DNA from: Adenophora triphylla var. japonica
Taxonomy: Eukaryota > Streptophyta > Magnoliopsida > Asterales > Campanulaceae
Assembly (NCBI GenBank): GCA_022495995.1
Contig: JAFEMH010005403.1
Span: 62,001-126,000, forward strand
Length of the DNA: 64,000 bases
Reading direction: 5' to 3'
Part shown: positions 43,490 to 54,298 of the stretch, piece after piece
Position numbering within the stretch: position 1 is the first letter of the stretch
How the letters are laid out: the number at the start of each line of letters is the position of its first letter
Translations under genes and position numbers: made by a program
Notes under the pieces: model-generated
Database searches by the model: none
Told to the model about the DNA's origin: nothing
What the model saw: the letters and a program-made list of their open reading frames with translations, nothing else

Positions 43490-44020
43490 CCCGAGCCTTT
43501 CGCCGTAATTGCTATGCTTGTCTAGGACAACTTGCCGCCTTCATGGACACCTTGTAACATTCCTTTGCCGATTGCCGATCACCCGACACCTTGACAACTC
43601 CCCAAGGTGTTGGCAACTTGAGACATTGGTGGTAGGTTGATGGGACAGCCTTTAACGTTGTGAATCCAGGGCCTTCCCAAGATGATGTTGTAGGACGACC
43701 GGCATTCAATCACGCGTAACCTCTCCATAGAATTAATCCCTTCAACATAAACCGGGAAAGTAATCTCTCCAAAGGTGTGCTTCGTCTCTCCACCGAACCC
43801 AACCAAGACAAAGAAGAACTTTTAGTTACGTTTTCAAGTGGAATCCCCATTCCCTTTAAGCCGTCGCAGTAACGATATTGACCGAGCTACCATTGTCAAT
43901 CGTGATGCGCCTAACCAAACAAGCTTTGCCACCCGAAGGCTCACAACCAGGCCATGATGGGGATCCCGGATGTTGACCCTATCACCTTCATCAAAGGAAA
44001 TCTCCAGCCTTTATCTTTGT
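43490..44020 (-). pseudogene. Element B protease region
   Basis: 43806-43579 reads MVGFGGETKHTFGEITFPVY then IECRSSYNIILGRPWIHNV, the distal half of the aspartic protease. In the next frame AVPSTYHQCLKLPTPWGVVK continues. The catalytic D-(T/S)-G lies in the disrupted part near 43,880-43,910 and is not readable in one frame. Confidence 0.7.
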
Positions 44021-45906
44021 TGACGGACCTTGCAGCAAATACGACCTGTCCTCCTTAGCGCCTGCAAAGCATGGCGCTCGCAGCCGAATAGGTTGTACCA
44101 CAAATATCCGAACCGCCGATCATGTTGACCACTCGGTAGGTGGTGGATGTTGAGGAGGACTTTCGCTTGCTTCTCTTGGTTGCTAGCACGAACTTGCTTT
44201 TCCCGGTTGTCGCACAACCGTCGGTGCGTCCACGTCCTCTACCAAGTAATTCTTTGAGTAGTCCTTTAGACAACAAATGACTCGATTTCTTTACGGAGTG
44301 CAATACGCTTTTCCGTAGTGTGACCGAAATCCTCATGATAGGCGAACCACTTGGATTTGTCTTTCCAGATTGAAGGTTTATCGGACCTTTGGGCCACCTT
44401 GCCTTTTCACCCAAGTCCGTCCATAGCGTTAATCGCCCCGCAATATCAACGTAAAACAATATTCATCAATTCTTGGATACAAAGACTCATCATCCTCATC
44501 ATTATCTTCTACACTAAGAACTTTGGAAGAGTCGCTTTAGAGTAGGGTTTGCCCCTATTGGATCTAGCATGGGATGTCTCCATCTTGCCGCCGTAATGAA
44601 AGGGGTCCGGTTTGCCGATAATCAGCCTTCTTCTTGTCATGTAGCAACTTGTCTTCTTCCCAGCTCGATGAACTTGGATGCTCTAGTCCCGATTTCGTCC
44701 AACCTTTTGCAAGGCGTCATTACCAAGTCGTCGTAGTATGGAGAGTCTTTCTTAAGTCCCATCCCGAATGCTTCGATTGCCGTTACGGTATCCAAGTTGG
44801 AGATGTTCACCGCTTCTATTGAACCCGCCGAGATAATCTTTCAGAGCTCGTCAAAGTTGCCGGACCACCCCGTAAAGATCACTAGTTAGCTTTTCAAATA
44901 CCCCGTTGCACGAAAACCGATTAGTGAACAGATTAATAAGTTGTGCATAGGATCCAATAGAACCCAATGGCCGGTTGATCAGCCATCTCAAAGCCGCTCC
45001 GGTAAGAGTTGATCCGAAACCCCGCAAAACAAGCCTCTCTATATTGAGGCGGAATATGGACAACATCCATCTTCTCTTGGTATAATGCAACATGCTCTGC
45101 CGGATCGCTGGTTCCGTCATATTGCTTCATGTGTGGAGGACTCGAACTTCTTCGGGATGACCACATTGGCTATGGAGGGAGTGAAACGAGACTCATTGTA
45201 GCAAGTTGGTGAGGCCTGGTTGTAAGGTAGTGTCATTCCAGTGGACACTCATGATCATATCCTTTAGCTCTTGAATCTCGCTCGCCCAATAGATCGCCCG
45301 CATCATGGTTAGGAGCAAACCGATAATTATTATTATAATTGAAATCAAACTGGGATTAACACTCCTGTTGTAGTCGAAGTTGGAACCGCAAATGTCGTGG
45401 TGGTTGGAGTGACGGTTCCAGGATGGACAATGGTGCTTTCAGAAACCGGTTGGTTGTCGGAGCAGCTTCCCATATCCGAGATGATCCGGCAGCCTTCATT
45501 CCCAAAGCCGAGTCTCCTAGGTTGATAAGGGGTATATGAACCTGGTGGGCCGTTTGGAGCGACGGATTGAAAAATGCTTGGGATACTTGTTGGTAGTGCA
45601 CTCGAACCCCCACTTTTAGAGAGATCATCTCCGCCGCATCCTAGCAATCTCGGTTCATCGCATAGTTGAAGTAACATCTTGGGCAATGACTTGGTTCCTC
45701 ACTTCGCGCAACATAGCGGTCGGGTTGGAAGCAATATCAAGTGGGATTTCCGTGACGCAATGCGCTGTCCCGTCATGAACTTGAATAGGACGTGATACTC
45801 CACCTACACTTTGGATTGATGCTTGCAAACTTGTCACAATTGGGGTGGTCTCCACAGTGGATCTCAAGCCAACGGAAGACGAACCCACAGACATTCCAGT
45901 AGACAT
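44021..45906 (-). pseudogene. Element B gag
   Basis: Starts MSTGMSVGSSSVGLRSTVET at 45,906, 36 bp after the primer site. The capsid core is PPHMKQYDGTSDPAEHVALY then frame-shifted FGSTLTGAALRWLINRPLGS, FTNRFSCNGVFEKLTSDLYG (45166-44851). 44459-44055 is a basic C-terminal part. The MKQYDGTSDP and GSTLTGAALRW motifs are standard for this gag class. Five or more frame breaks. Confidence 0.85.
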
Positions 45907-45941
45907 TTTCGAGTTTCCTAAAGCAATTAAAAGACCAAATT

Positions 45942-45961
45942 TCCCACAGACGGCGCCAAAT
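45942..45961 (-). other. Primer binding site of element B
   Basis: On the minus strand TTTGGCGCCGTCTGTGGGAA follows the LTR end directly. It is similar to the TGGCGCCG tRNA-Asp-type site common in Tat elements. Confidence 0.75.
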
Positions 45962-46485
45962 TGTTTTGGTCAAATTTTAGAACTTGACAAGCTGACTAAG
46001 ATTGGGTTAAATGGAATATAATTGCAAATCAACTCGAAATTAAATGAACAAGCTATTTAACGAGGAAAGCCCTTGAACAACATGTTCGCCGGCATAAAAC
46101 CTCAAAGGTGGAATTTTATAGAAATGATGAAGTTACAATGAGAGGGAGAATGTAAAGAAAAGAACTCGGTAGCTTAGATTGTGCGTGTGTGTTACAATGA
46201 TGTGTGCTCTATTTATACTAAAAGTGATTGAAGAAGATAATTTTTGTTGCTCCTACATTTTCGGATGGTTTGTTGAGCTTCAATCCGATTATGTCACGTT
46301 TTCTTGACTGAGTCTTCACGATGCATATTTAAATCCTTATCACCGTTCGTAATCCCTGAAAAGTAGGAGTTAATATACCTGCAAAGAGATAGTCAAATTA
46401 GAGTCCAGGTTGTCTCAGTGTCTGATACAAGTTGATACTGCAAGTTGAAGTCTTCTAGTTGTCAGCCGAAATTCATCCTCAAACA
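45962..46485 (-). mobile_element. Element B 5' LTR (left end in element orientation)
   Basis: Apparently identical over 524 bp to 36,999-37,522. TATAAATA of the minus-strand promoter lies at 46,210-46,217. Followed by TTTAT. Confidence 0.93.
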
Positions 46486-46591
46486 TTTATGTGAAAGTTA
46501 AATAAAAGTTTTTAAAAGTTTAGGTAATTTGGGTTAGTTTGAGGACGTTCCAGCTCGGGACACGTGTAGGTTCCGGGTCGGGGTCCTCACA
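46486..46591 (+). mobile_element. Element C 5' LTR, third segment
   Basis: Completes the 5' LTR and ends CGGGGTCCTCACA, matching 53,029-53,134. Confidence 0.92.
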
Positions 46592-46593
46592 AA

Positions 46594-46605
46594 TGGTATC
46601 AGAGC
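46594..46605 (+). other. Primer binding site of element C (initiator tRNA-Met)
   Basis: TGGTATCAGAGC two bases after the LTR is the canonical complement of the 3' end of plant initiator tRNA-Met. Confidence 0.9.
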
Positions 46606-46760
46606 GGGACCCGGCCGGAAGTGTGGAGCAAAGTGCTGTGCGGAACAAAGTGCACACCGCGGAGTCGGTGGGAGTCACCTCTTGAATCCGTACGAGCCCC
46701 TCTTGGATCCACACTACCCGGGGTTTCCAAGTAGGCATTGCCGGGGACGGCAAGGATCCT

Positions 46761-47018
46761 AAGTGGGGGAGATTGTGGCGCCCCCAAAAATGTGTGTGCC
46801 TGATATGTTTGATATGATTTGATTAGTACTACTCATATCACCAAGATGCATCTTCTTTTCGGAAGCTCATCCTATAAGGACTCCAAGGTTAAGCGTGCTT
46901 GACCTGGGGAAATTCTAGGATGGGTGACCCACTGGGAAGTTTCTCAGTGAGCACGTAAGTGAGGACAACACGTGCTTGACCTGGGGAAATTCTAGGATGG
47001 GTGACCTGGTATCAAAGC
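46761..47018 (+). mobile_element. TRIM/Cassandra-like LTR remnant with 5S-rRNA-derived sequence
   Basis: A second purine tract AAGTGGGGGAGAT (46,761-46,773) abuts TGTGGCGCCCCC (46,774), which looks like an LTR start. The following 230 bp include a 5S rRNA-like block (46,864-46,955). A second Met-type primer site TGGTATCAAAGC sits at 47,007-47,018. This order (PBS, 155-bp body, PPT, LTR, PBS) is that of terminal-repeat miniatures such as Cassandra, whose LTRs carry 5S sequence. The LTR end is not a clean CA, so boundaries are tentative. Confidence 0.55.
46864..47006 (+). repeat. 5S-rRNA-like sequence, partly duplicated
   Basis: GACTCCAAGGTTAAGCGTGC, then AGGATGGGTGACCCACTGGG, follow the order of plant 5S rRNA around its internal promoter (box A GTTAAGCGTGCTTG, box C AGGATGGGTGACC). 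A 36-bp segment, CGTGCTTGACCTGGGGAAAT onward to GGGTGACC, occurs at 46,894-46,929 and again at 46,971-47,006. Confidence 0.75.
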
Positions 47019-50000
47019 TCGGTTTAGAGTTCACGGTTAGAGTCTAGTTTGAGTGAGAGTGTGCGATAACTGACGTCGAGAGTTTAATGCAGGAATTTGT
47101 TCAATGACAGAAAATGATATTGACCAACCAAAAATCAAGGAAAGGTGAGTTATGGAGAGATAGATTCCTCCACAATCATTTGAGGTATATTACCTGTCTC
47201 TGGAGTTAGGGTTCATACTTTTCTAAATTCCGTTCATTTCGTTCTCATGTGGCATTACATTTCGCTTTTATTTGCATAATTGGCCTAAAAGTTGCCTTAT
47301 GTGCTGGAGGTTATACTCCTATGGGAGAGTACCTCGAATCATTCTTGTTTATCATGGTGGTTGTGATTTGGGAGGACTGTCGCAAGAAGCGAGTCTCCTT
47401 ATCTATGTTTGAGTTGTCTTCGTGTGTAATTGAGGCGGATAAATTAGTAATTGATATTATGTCATATATGCGTAAATGTCGGAAGTATGGCCTAAGGAAT
47501 GTAAAGGTTATTTGGATTGTGTGTTATATTTGATTTAAAAGACACTTGAATTATCTCAGGTACCGGTGGTAAATAAATTGGTGAACTCTTAGTTAAGGTT
47601 AGGTGTATAGCCTAATTAAGAATGGTTTATGGTTGTATAACTTGCGTGAGTATTTATACCTTGGTATCTCGTGGTGGAGACTAGATATATGAGACTAGTA
47701 TTGAAAGTGATAGTATAAGTGGGATTATATGAGTTATAAAGTATCGCGAGTATGAAATCTTATGGAACTGATATATCTTTGCCTTATGTGCTATAAGTAT
47801 ATTCTCTAATGAGGGATTGATCGTATTCTTGCTACTAATTTGAATAAGGAATCAGATATTATTGTAGGTGATATCACCCTATAAGTTGACTAAGTGGTGT
47901 TTTCCATGTGAGTTTCAAAATGGGTTTTCATCAGGTATCATACCAGGATATTGAGGTTTTGAGTTGCTATAAGGTACTATTTTGGTATCAGGATTCCTAG
48001 ATAGAGGACACTAATTGGGATGATGGAATTGATGATTCATCTTGGGAAATTATTGGATAAAGAAGATAATTAGCTTGGCGAATCTCCGTAAGGATAAATT
48101 AGTACTATATTAGAAAAGATGATACTTGGTGGTTAATTATAGATTATGGAGATCTCAAATTAGTAACTGTGAAGAATAAGTATTCGTTATCACTTGTTGA
48201 TGATTTGTATGACCGATTTTAGAAACTAGTAGGATACTCAATGGTTATTAGTTGAATTTTTCAGAGTGTTACAATTACAGTGAAAATTTGCTTTAAGGAT
48301 ATACTTAAGACAACATTTATATCTAGTATGACCGTTTTGATTTGTGGATTGGGTATTAGTTATGGAGAGGTAAATAGGGTAAATGCGAAAAAGTATAATA
48401 GATGTAATTATTGGTGAATTATAAGATCAACTTCAGGAATTGATAATATATGTATATGGTTGTTTTGAGAGACGATTATCATTAGTTGAGAAAATAAAAT
48501 GAGGATGAATCTTATGGGAAGAAAGGATACTTTAGGATGATTTCACCCTATAGGTCGATGTAGTTGCGTGACTCATATGAGGGATTAGTGTGATGCTTGG
48601 GAGATATTGGCGTTATGCGGATTTTGAGTTTGTTGATGGTTATCGAGAGGTAAGTTAGTAACAACGCATTGCATACCTCCAGTTTCTGATCAATTACCAT
48701 GATCTCCTAATAATAAAAAAAATATAATTGGAACTCACATAGATCAATCATCCCCAAATTGCGAGATTGTGGATGATTTACCTAGTTTATTATCTTAATG
48801 AATGTTTCGGTGTGATTTATCGAAGAAAGTAATAGTATTGCGAGATTGTGTTTTCTTATAGAGAATTTCACTAAGTATAAATATTATGAGTGGTGGCTAC
48901 ACTATAAATAGAAGTCAAACAAGAATATTATGTTAGGATTGGTTTAAACTAAAATTTTGGATTATATATTGAACTTCGGTATGAGCAATTGTGCCCTTCG
49001 GGGATAGTTGATTTAATAAGGTCAGTAAGCCGTTTTTGTGTACATTAAAATCTTTGAGTAATTTAACTATCTACAACTGGTATGGGACGGTTGTAGATAA
49101 TTAAATCACTCGAGTTATTTTTGTTAACTTATCAATCTTTTGAAAAATTTCTTAAAATTTTGAGTGGTTTAGTTAATTAAAACTGGTATGGGACAGTTTT
49201 AAATAAATAAACCATTCAAGTCTCATTGGATCTCTTTTTATCTATCCTTTGAATTTCTGAAAGATGTTGTAATTTTTAGAAAGACTTGGTATTCTAAAGA
49301 TATAATTTGTGCGGAAGCAAGTAGAAAGGCAACCTAGTTCCCCTATAGTGATTAATTGTATTAAAGTTTTGATCCAAGAAATGATTGGATAAATTGTGGA
49401 GTTATTAATGTGGAGGTCGCAGTAGACTCGGTTTTTGTGTTGGAGTTGGACCAGCTCCGTTGTGGGCGGCCAACCATTTGATTTGAATATTGATCTGTCA
49501 CTGGACCTGAACATAATTGGAACTTTGAATTGTGAAATATGGTCAATTAATATTTCGTTCGTGGAATCAGGGTCTTATTAGCATGTCCATATTTATTATT
49601 CCTTGGGCAATTGTTTAGAGTTGTATTATGAGAACTGCGGATAAGATAATTGAACTAACTCGTTTCAAGTGAGTCAAGACATAAAGCGGTTTGGTCACAA
49701 TTGTGAGAATAGAATATTGACGTTAGAAGATTTATTAAAATATTTAGAGTTCTAGATTGAACTGAGAGTATTATCAAGATGAATTTTGTGATTGGGTTAT
49801 CTTAGAAGTAAAAGGAGTATGTCGTTTTGCTTATAGGAAGTTGATGGTATTTTCTACTTATTATATATATATTTATATTGACGAGATTCATTAATCAAGT
49901 CCTTGTATGTTAGGAGATAGTTTGATTGTATAAACCCCAAATTAATGAATGGATTGGGTAGATATCATTTGGGAAGATCCTTTTGGAATGAATGAATGCT

Positions 50001-50608
50001 ATTAAGTTTAACCTTGTAAAAAATTGGAGGAATCGTTACTTATTGTGAGGATATGATACGGGCATGTACAATGGATGTTAGTAGCCGATAGGAAATATGG
50101 TTACCAGTGGTTGGGTATGTATAATATCAGTTATCATTCTAACATTGAAATAAAACCTTATGAGGTGTGGTTCGGGAAGAAAATATCGATCTCTAATTTG
50201 TTGGGGTGAGTTTAGTGAAGCAAGGCCTAAGGTAAATTGGCGTCAAAGTTTGTTAATCCATTTGAAGTTTTAGAAAGGGTTGGTGATTTGACTTAGAGAC
50301 TGGCTTGGAGCAGCTTATAGAGTATTTGGAGTTTTAAAGGTAACATCGTAATGTATTTGGAGACATAAGTTGTAATACTTTTATTTATTTGTATTTTTAT
50401 TAAGGTCGTGAAAATTCGGGTTAGTGATATCTGTGTGGTATTCTTGGAACATTGAGTTGTAATATCGTATTATTAATGGAATTAGAAATCGTGGAAAAGA
50501 ATTACAACATTGAAGAGGCTAATTAGGAATTGAAATCTGAGGTATACATGTAACCGAGGCGAGTTGATCAGTTAGGTAAGTGACCGTCAAATTCGGGACG
50601 AATTTTCT
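47019..50608 (+). pseudogene. Decayed internal region of element C with RT and integrase traces
   Basis: No long ORF survives. Short readable traces keep the order of a chromovirus pol. An RT trace near 48,130-48,224 gives VTVKNKYSLSLVDDLYD followed by a stop, with a likely continuation DILKTTF near 48,300. An integrase trace at 50,119-50,210 gives YHSNIEIKPYEVWFGKK, and 50,250-50,310 gives NPFEVLERVGDLT, a stop, then RLAW. These match chromovirus consensus motifs (KNKYPLPRIDDLFD, PYEALYGRK, FEILERVGD). The region is strongly enriched in TG and AT, as expected after cytosine deamination. The small open frame at 47,249-47,533 is not recognisable. Confidence 0.7.
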
Positions 50609-50623
50609 TTAAGGGGGAGTGAG
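50609..50623 (+). other. Polypurine tract of element C
   Basis: TTAAGGGGGAGTGAG ends directly at the 3' LTR. It is preceded by AATTCGGGACGAATTTTC, a phrase typical of chromovirus 3' ends. Confidence 0.8.
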
Positions 50624-53134
50624 TGTAACGACCCTAACCCTAGGCACAATTTTAATATTACATTATATGCTTTTAATATTAATGTTAACTTTATATGTTT
50701 ACTTTATATCTTTAAATTCTTATATTAGGATGAAATGTTTGGGAAATAAAATAATGTTCTAAAGGAAAATATAATAATAGGAAATGAATAAATAGTAGAA
50801 GGAGGTTAAATTGGGTAGATAAATGATTTTGGGATGGGTTAATTATTAAAATGTGAAAGCCTTGAGTTGGGTGGCATGGGGGGCCATGCCTCCCCTTAAT
50901 TTACTCATCCTCCTTGTACCCATTTGTCAAACCCCCACTCCACCACCATACTCTCTTACTTTCCCCATACCCCTCTAACCCCCTCCTTCATCATTCTTCA
51001 TCTTCTTCTTACATTTCCTCCATGGAACTTCCATTGAAAGCCTCTCCATTTCAAGCCTTGTAGCTAGTCCATTTCTACACCATTTTCAAGTCCAAGAGCA
51101 TTTTTGAGTTTGGATCATCTAGAGGAACAAATCAAGCTAAGAAGATCAACATTCTATTCTAAAAACCTAAAGTGAGTTATTATGACTTTCCCTTCTTTAA
51201 ATGTTCATAATCTATGAATGTTATTTTGTTAAATGATTGTTAATGCTTGGAAACCTTCTTAGAATGGAGGAATTGGTTTAAGTTATGGAAGGATGTTGTT
51301 GTTCTTGGAAGTGTTAAAGAATGAAAGAAATGGGTGGAGTTAGATTTAGAGAATGAAAACTTGAATTGGGTTAGTTAAATGGGTGAAGTTAGTTCAAAGG
51401 ATTTAACTTAAAATGTGGTAGAGAAAATGGGCGGAAAATCAATTGATAAATGATCTAGATTTAGGTTAGGTTACTTTGAGTTAAATGATATAGGATGAGG
51501 ATTTTGAAGATAGAAATCCTTTGGCATTTATGGATATGAGGTTGGGTAAAAGGAAAAGAAAATAAGAAAAAGGGGTTTTGGAAATCTGAGAATGGCTGGA
51601 AAGGTACTTGGGCGGTCGCCCATAGGGGCTTGAGCGGCCGCCCATGTTGTCAGTAAGTGCTTGCCTTGGATTTTCCTCTTGGGCGGTCGCCCAAGAGGTA
51701 GTGAGCGGTCGCCCAAGAGGGCAGTAGCTTGGGTCCTTTGAAAACCACTTGGGCGGTCGCCCAAGTGGCATGGGCGGTCGCCCATGGTGCCAGAACTTCT
51801 TAAGTCTTCTTTCTTGCTAATTTTTACTAGTAATCACTTGGAATGATCCTTAACCATGATAAGGTAGTGGAAGCTAATCCCAACCGGATATGAATTAGTC
51901 CTTTTAACTTAAGTTATAATTAGAACATTTAATGGCACCTTAATTGGGTTTAAATGGAAATACTGAAGCATTCTATCTCCGACTTAGAAATCATTTGGCA
52001 GTTTATTAAGTGTGACTCTAACTTGGTAGAGTTAACGTGGATCCTTATTGAGAGCATATATTGTAGTATAATGACTAAATAAGATGGCTGATGATATCTC
52101 ATTGTCTTATTTGAGTACATACTCATGGATTGTATTATGCTTAGTGTAGTACTTAAATGTTGCACTATGATTATTGGTTGAACATGAGTATATTTTACCA
52201 TGTGACTATATTGCTTATTTATGTATAGTGTTTTAAATAAATGTTACACTATGAGATTTGTTGAACATGAGTATATTTTACCATGTGGCTATATTGCTTA
52301 TCCCGGTTGTGGATTATATTTCAAGTAACTATTATGTGCTTGATAATGTGTTAATCAGCTGATATTGGGGGTATAACATAATACGATCAATTATGGAAGT
52401 GTGACCTAATGTGATCGGATTATGTTATACCTGTGACCGTCCCCTCCTGTGGCCACAGGTTGGGGTTATAGCATCTGTAGTGAGCCAAAAGCCTTACGAG
52501 TTGCTACTATCTTATTTGGTTCCACTGAAAACGGGTCTTATAAGATGTGAGTATTGCTTAAGCGGCTCATTTGTAAGATTGGAGTATTATTATACCCAAT
52601 GTTGTACGACTAATGTTCAGACGGGAAAAGGTAAACTAAGGTAATGTAAGGTGTTTACAGCTTTTCCAATATGTTATATGCAACTTGTTATGTGTTGCAT
52701 CTTATATGACATATTGCTGCATTCATAATAGCTTGCTGAGATTTATTCTCACCCCTCTCCCTTTAATGTTTTAGATCCCGAGACAGGTGGACCGACCAAG
52801 TAAGGGCGGAAAGGAGTTTAGAAGTGGTATTTTGGGAATTGTCGGGTTATGTATAAGTTGGTGTAGAAAGTGTATGTTGGTATAATTCTTTTAAAGGGTT
52901 GTATTCATAAACTCAAATTCTATTTTATATTCGACATCTTTTTGTAACTAAAATCGTTTATTACTTTCAAGGTTGGTCAACTCTTCCGCCAATGTGGGAA
53001 GGAGTAGAGTTATTTTGAAATGGTTGTGTTTATGTGAAAGTTAAATAAAAGTTTTTAAAAGTTTAGGTAATTTGAGTTAGTTTGAGGACGCTCCAGCTCG
53101 GGACACGTGTAGGTTCCGGGTCGGGGTCCTCACA
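50624..53134 (+). mobile_element. Element C 3' LTR, uninterrupted (2,511 bp)
   Basis: Contains single copies of AATGT (51,217-51,221) and TTTAT (53,029-53,033), the empty target sites of elements A and B. It differs from the reassembled 5' LTR at roughly 20 positions. Confidence 0.94.
51605..51787. repeat. GGGCGGTCGCCC palindrome array in element C 3' LTR
   Basis: The same six-palindrome array as at 35,573-35,754. One change (CCCATAGG for CCCATGGG) weakens the first palindrome. Confidence 0.9.
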
Positions 53135-54250
53135 AGCCGCTTCCTTTTAAGGATAACTGGCCTTAGAGTTCTCCGGCCTAAGCATAATGTCATAAGGGGA
53201 CATCAATTTTTTTACAAACTATTATAAAAGATCTTTATTAAAAAAAAAATACACATGTGTCATCACTTATTTACAAAACTATCACATCATTTATTTTGTT
53301 ACGATATTTTCACCACACTTCTAGACTGCTTAGTCTTTTCTTATAGTTCAACTATAAAATTAGTCTGCCTCTTATAATTCAACTATCATACTAAGAATGA
53401 TTCTCAATGTAGTAGGATAATTCAACTATATGACTAAAATTTTCAAAAAAAAAAAAAACTAAAACCTTAAATAATAGTGGTTAAAAAGTTTAATGATTCA
53501 TCTATGATCAAAATACATTTACCTGCCAAAGTATACACTAACTCTCAATTTGCATCCTCGCGTGAATTTTATTCCACTTTGGTACACAATCTTTAAATTA
53601 TCTCACTTTGACCCTCTGAATCTTAACGAATGTTGGAATTTTAACAAAAATGTTAATGTGCATACCACATGGGGAGTATTTGCGTCATTCTCATTACAAC
53701 TTTAATTCCTCTTTATCTTAATTTTCCCACTCTTCTCTTTACAATAAAAATTATAATTTTTTTTAAAAAAAAATTTACAACAAAAATTATAAAAACATTT
53801 TAAACATTATTTACTACATAAAAATATAAAATTATTCTATTGTTTAAATATGAAATCAGTAAATCATTTTGATAAATGATGCTAAAAAACAAGAGGCTTT
53901 GACTAATTAGTCCTTCAGCCAACTAAAAACTACCTTTAAGGACTTACATTATCAAAACTGCCAAAAAGTCCCTACATTTTTTATGGACCAAACTACCCCA
54001 CACCTCACCTCACGCGTTGGAACAGCTAGAACAGCGCTTCTTCATATCTTCTTATCTATTTTCTTTCTCTCTCCTTTTCTCTCTCTTCCTTTTTTTTCTC
54101 TTAAATTTTTAAAATGCAATATCTCAAAATCTAAAAGTCGAAAAAATAATCTGAAATCACTGTTTTAATCACATCGCCGAGACGAATCAAACAAGTTTAC
54201 TCATCATATATTTCAAATTTTATAAATAAAAGAAAATTATTTTTCACTTA
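53135..54250. other. AT-rich spacer
   Basis: No coding potential. 53,520-53,700 is distantly similar to 18,840-18,960 (CACTAACTCTCAATTTGCA then GCGTGAATTT), suggesting a shared unnamed repeat. A pyrimidine-rich stretch lies at 54,030-54,100. Confidence 0.45.
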
Positions 54251-54298
54251 TAAAAATTGAGAAAATCATTTATCATTAGTTCACACATGAGTATAAAA

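Larger units (their letters stand above)
36999..46485 (-). mobile_element. Element B: Tat-like Ty3-gypsy retrotransposon with aORF (9,487 bp)
   Basis: LTRs at 36,999-37,522 and 45,962-46,485 (524 bp each) appear identical. TTTAT duplications flank it (36,994-36,998 and 46,486-46,490). Gag-pol reads on the minus strand from 45,906 to 40,164 and the aORF reads on the plus strand (37,774-39,392). The primer site is at 45,942-45,961. Coding regions contain many single-base frame breaks despite the identical LTRs. Confidence 0.93.
22390..53134 (+). mobile_element. Element C: chromovirus-like Ty3-gypsy element split by nested elements A and B
   Basis: LTRs begin TGTAACGACCCTAACCC and end GGGGTCCTCACA. 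The 5' LTR is in three pieces (22,390-22,987, 35,189-36,998 and 46,491-46,591) separated by elements A and B. The 3' LTR (50,624-53,134) is continuous. Flanks are AGCCT and AGCCG, a target duplication with one mismatch. The internal region is only 4.0 kb (46,592-50,623) and holds decayed RT and integrase traces. By eye the two LTRs differ at about 20 of 2,500 positions. Confidence 0.88.

Noticed and set aside
46864..46955. 5S rRNA gene
   Set aside because: Only the central promoter-bearing half resembles 5S, with many changes and no full 120-bp gene or array. Context is a retroelement.
47249..47533. 94-codon frame with hydrophobic start
   Set aside because: No family match, lies in the decayed core of element C, and codon pattern is unconvincing.
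22390..53134. Integrated pararetrovirus
   Set aside because: All RTs sit between LTRs with integrase and primer sites of Ty3-gypsy type. No movement or coat protein of caulimovirids.
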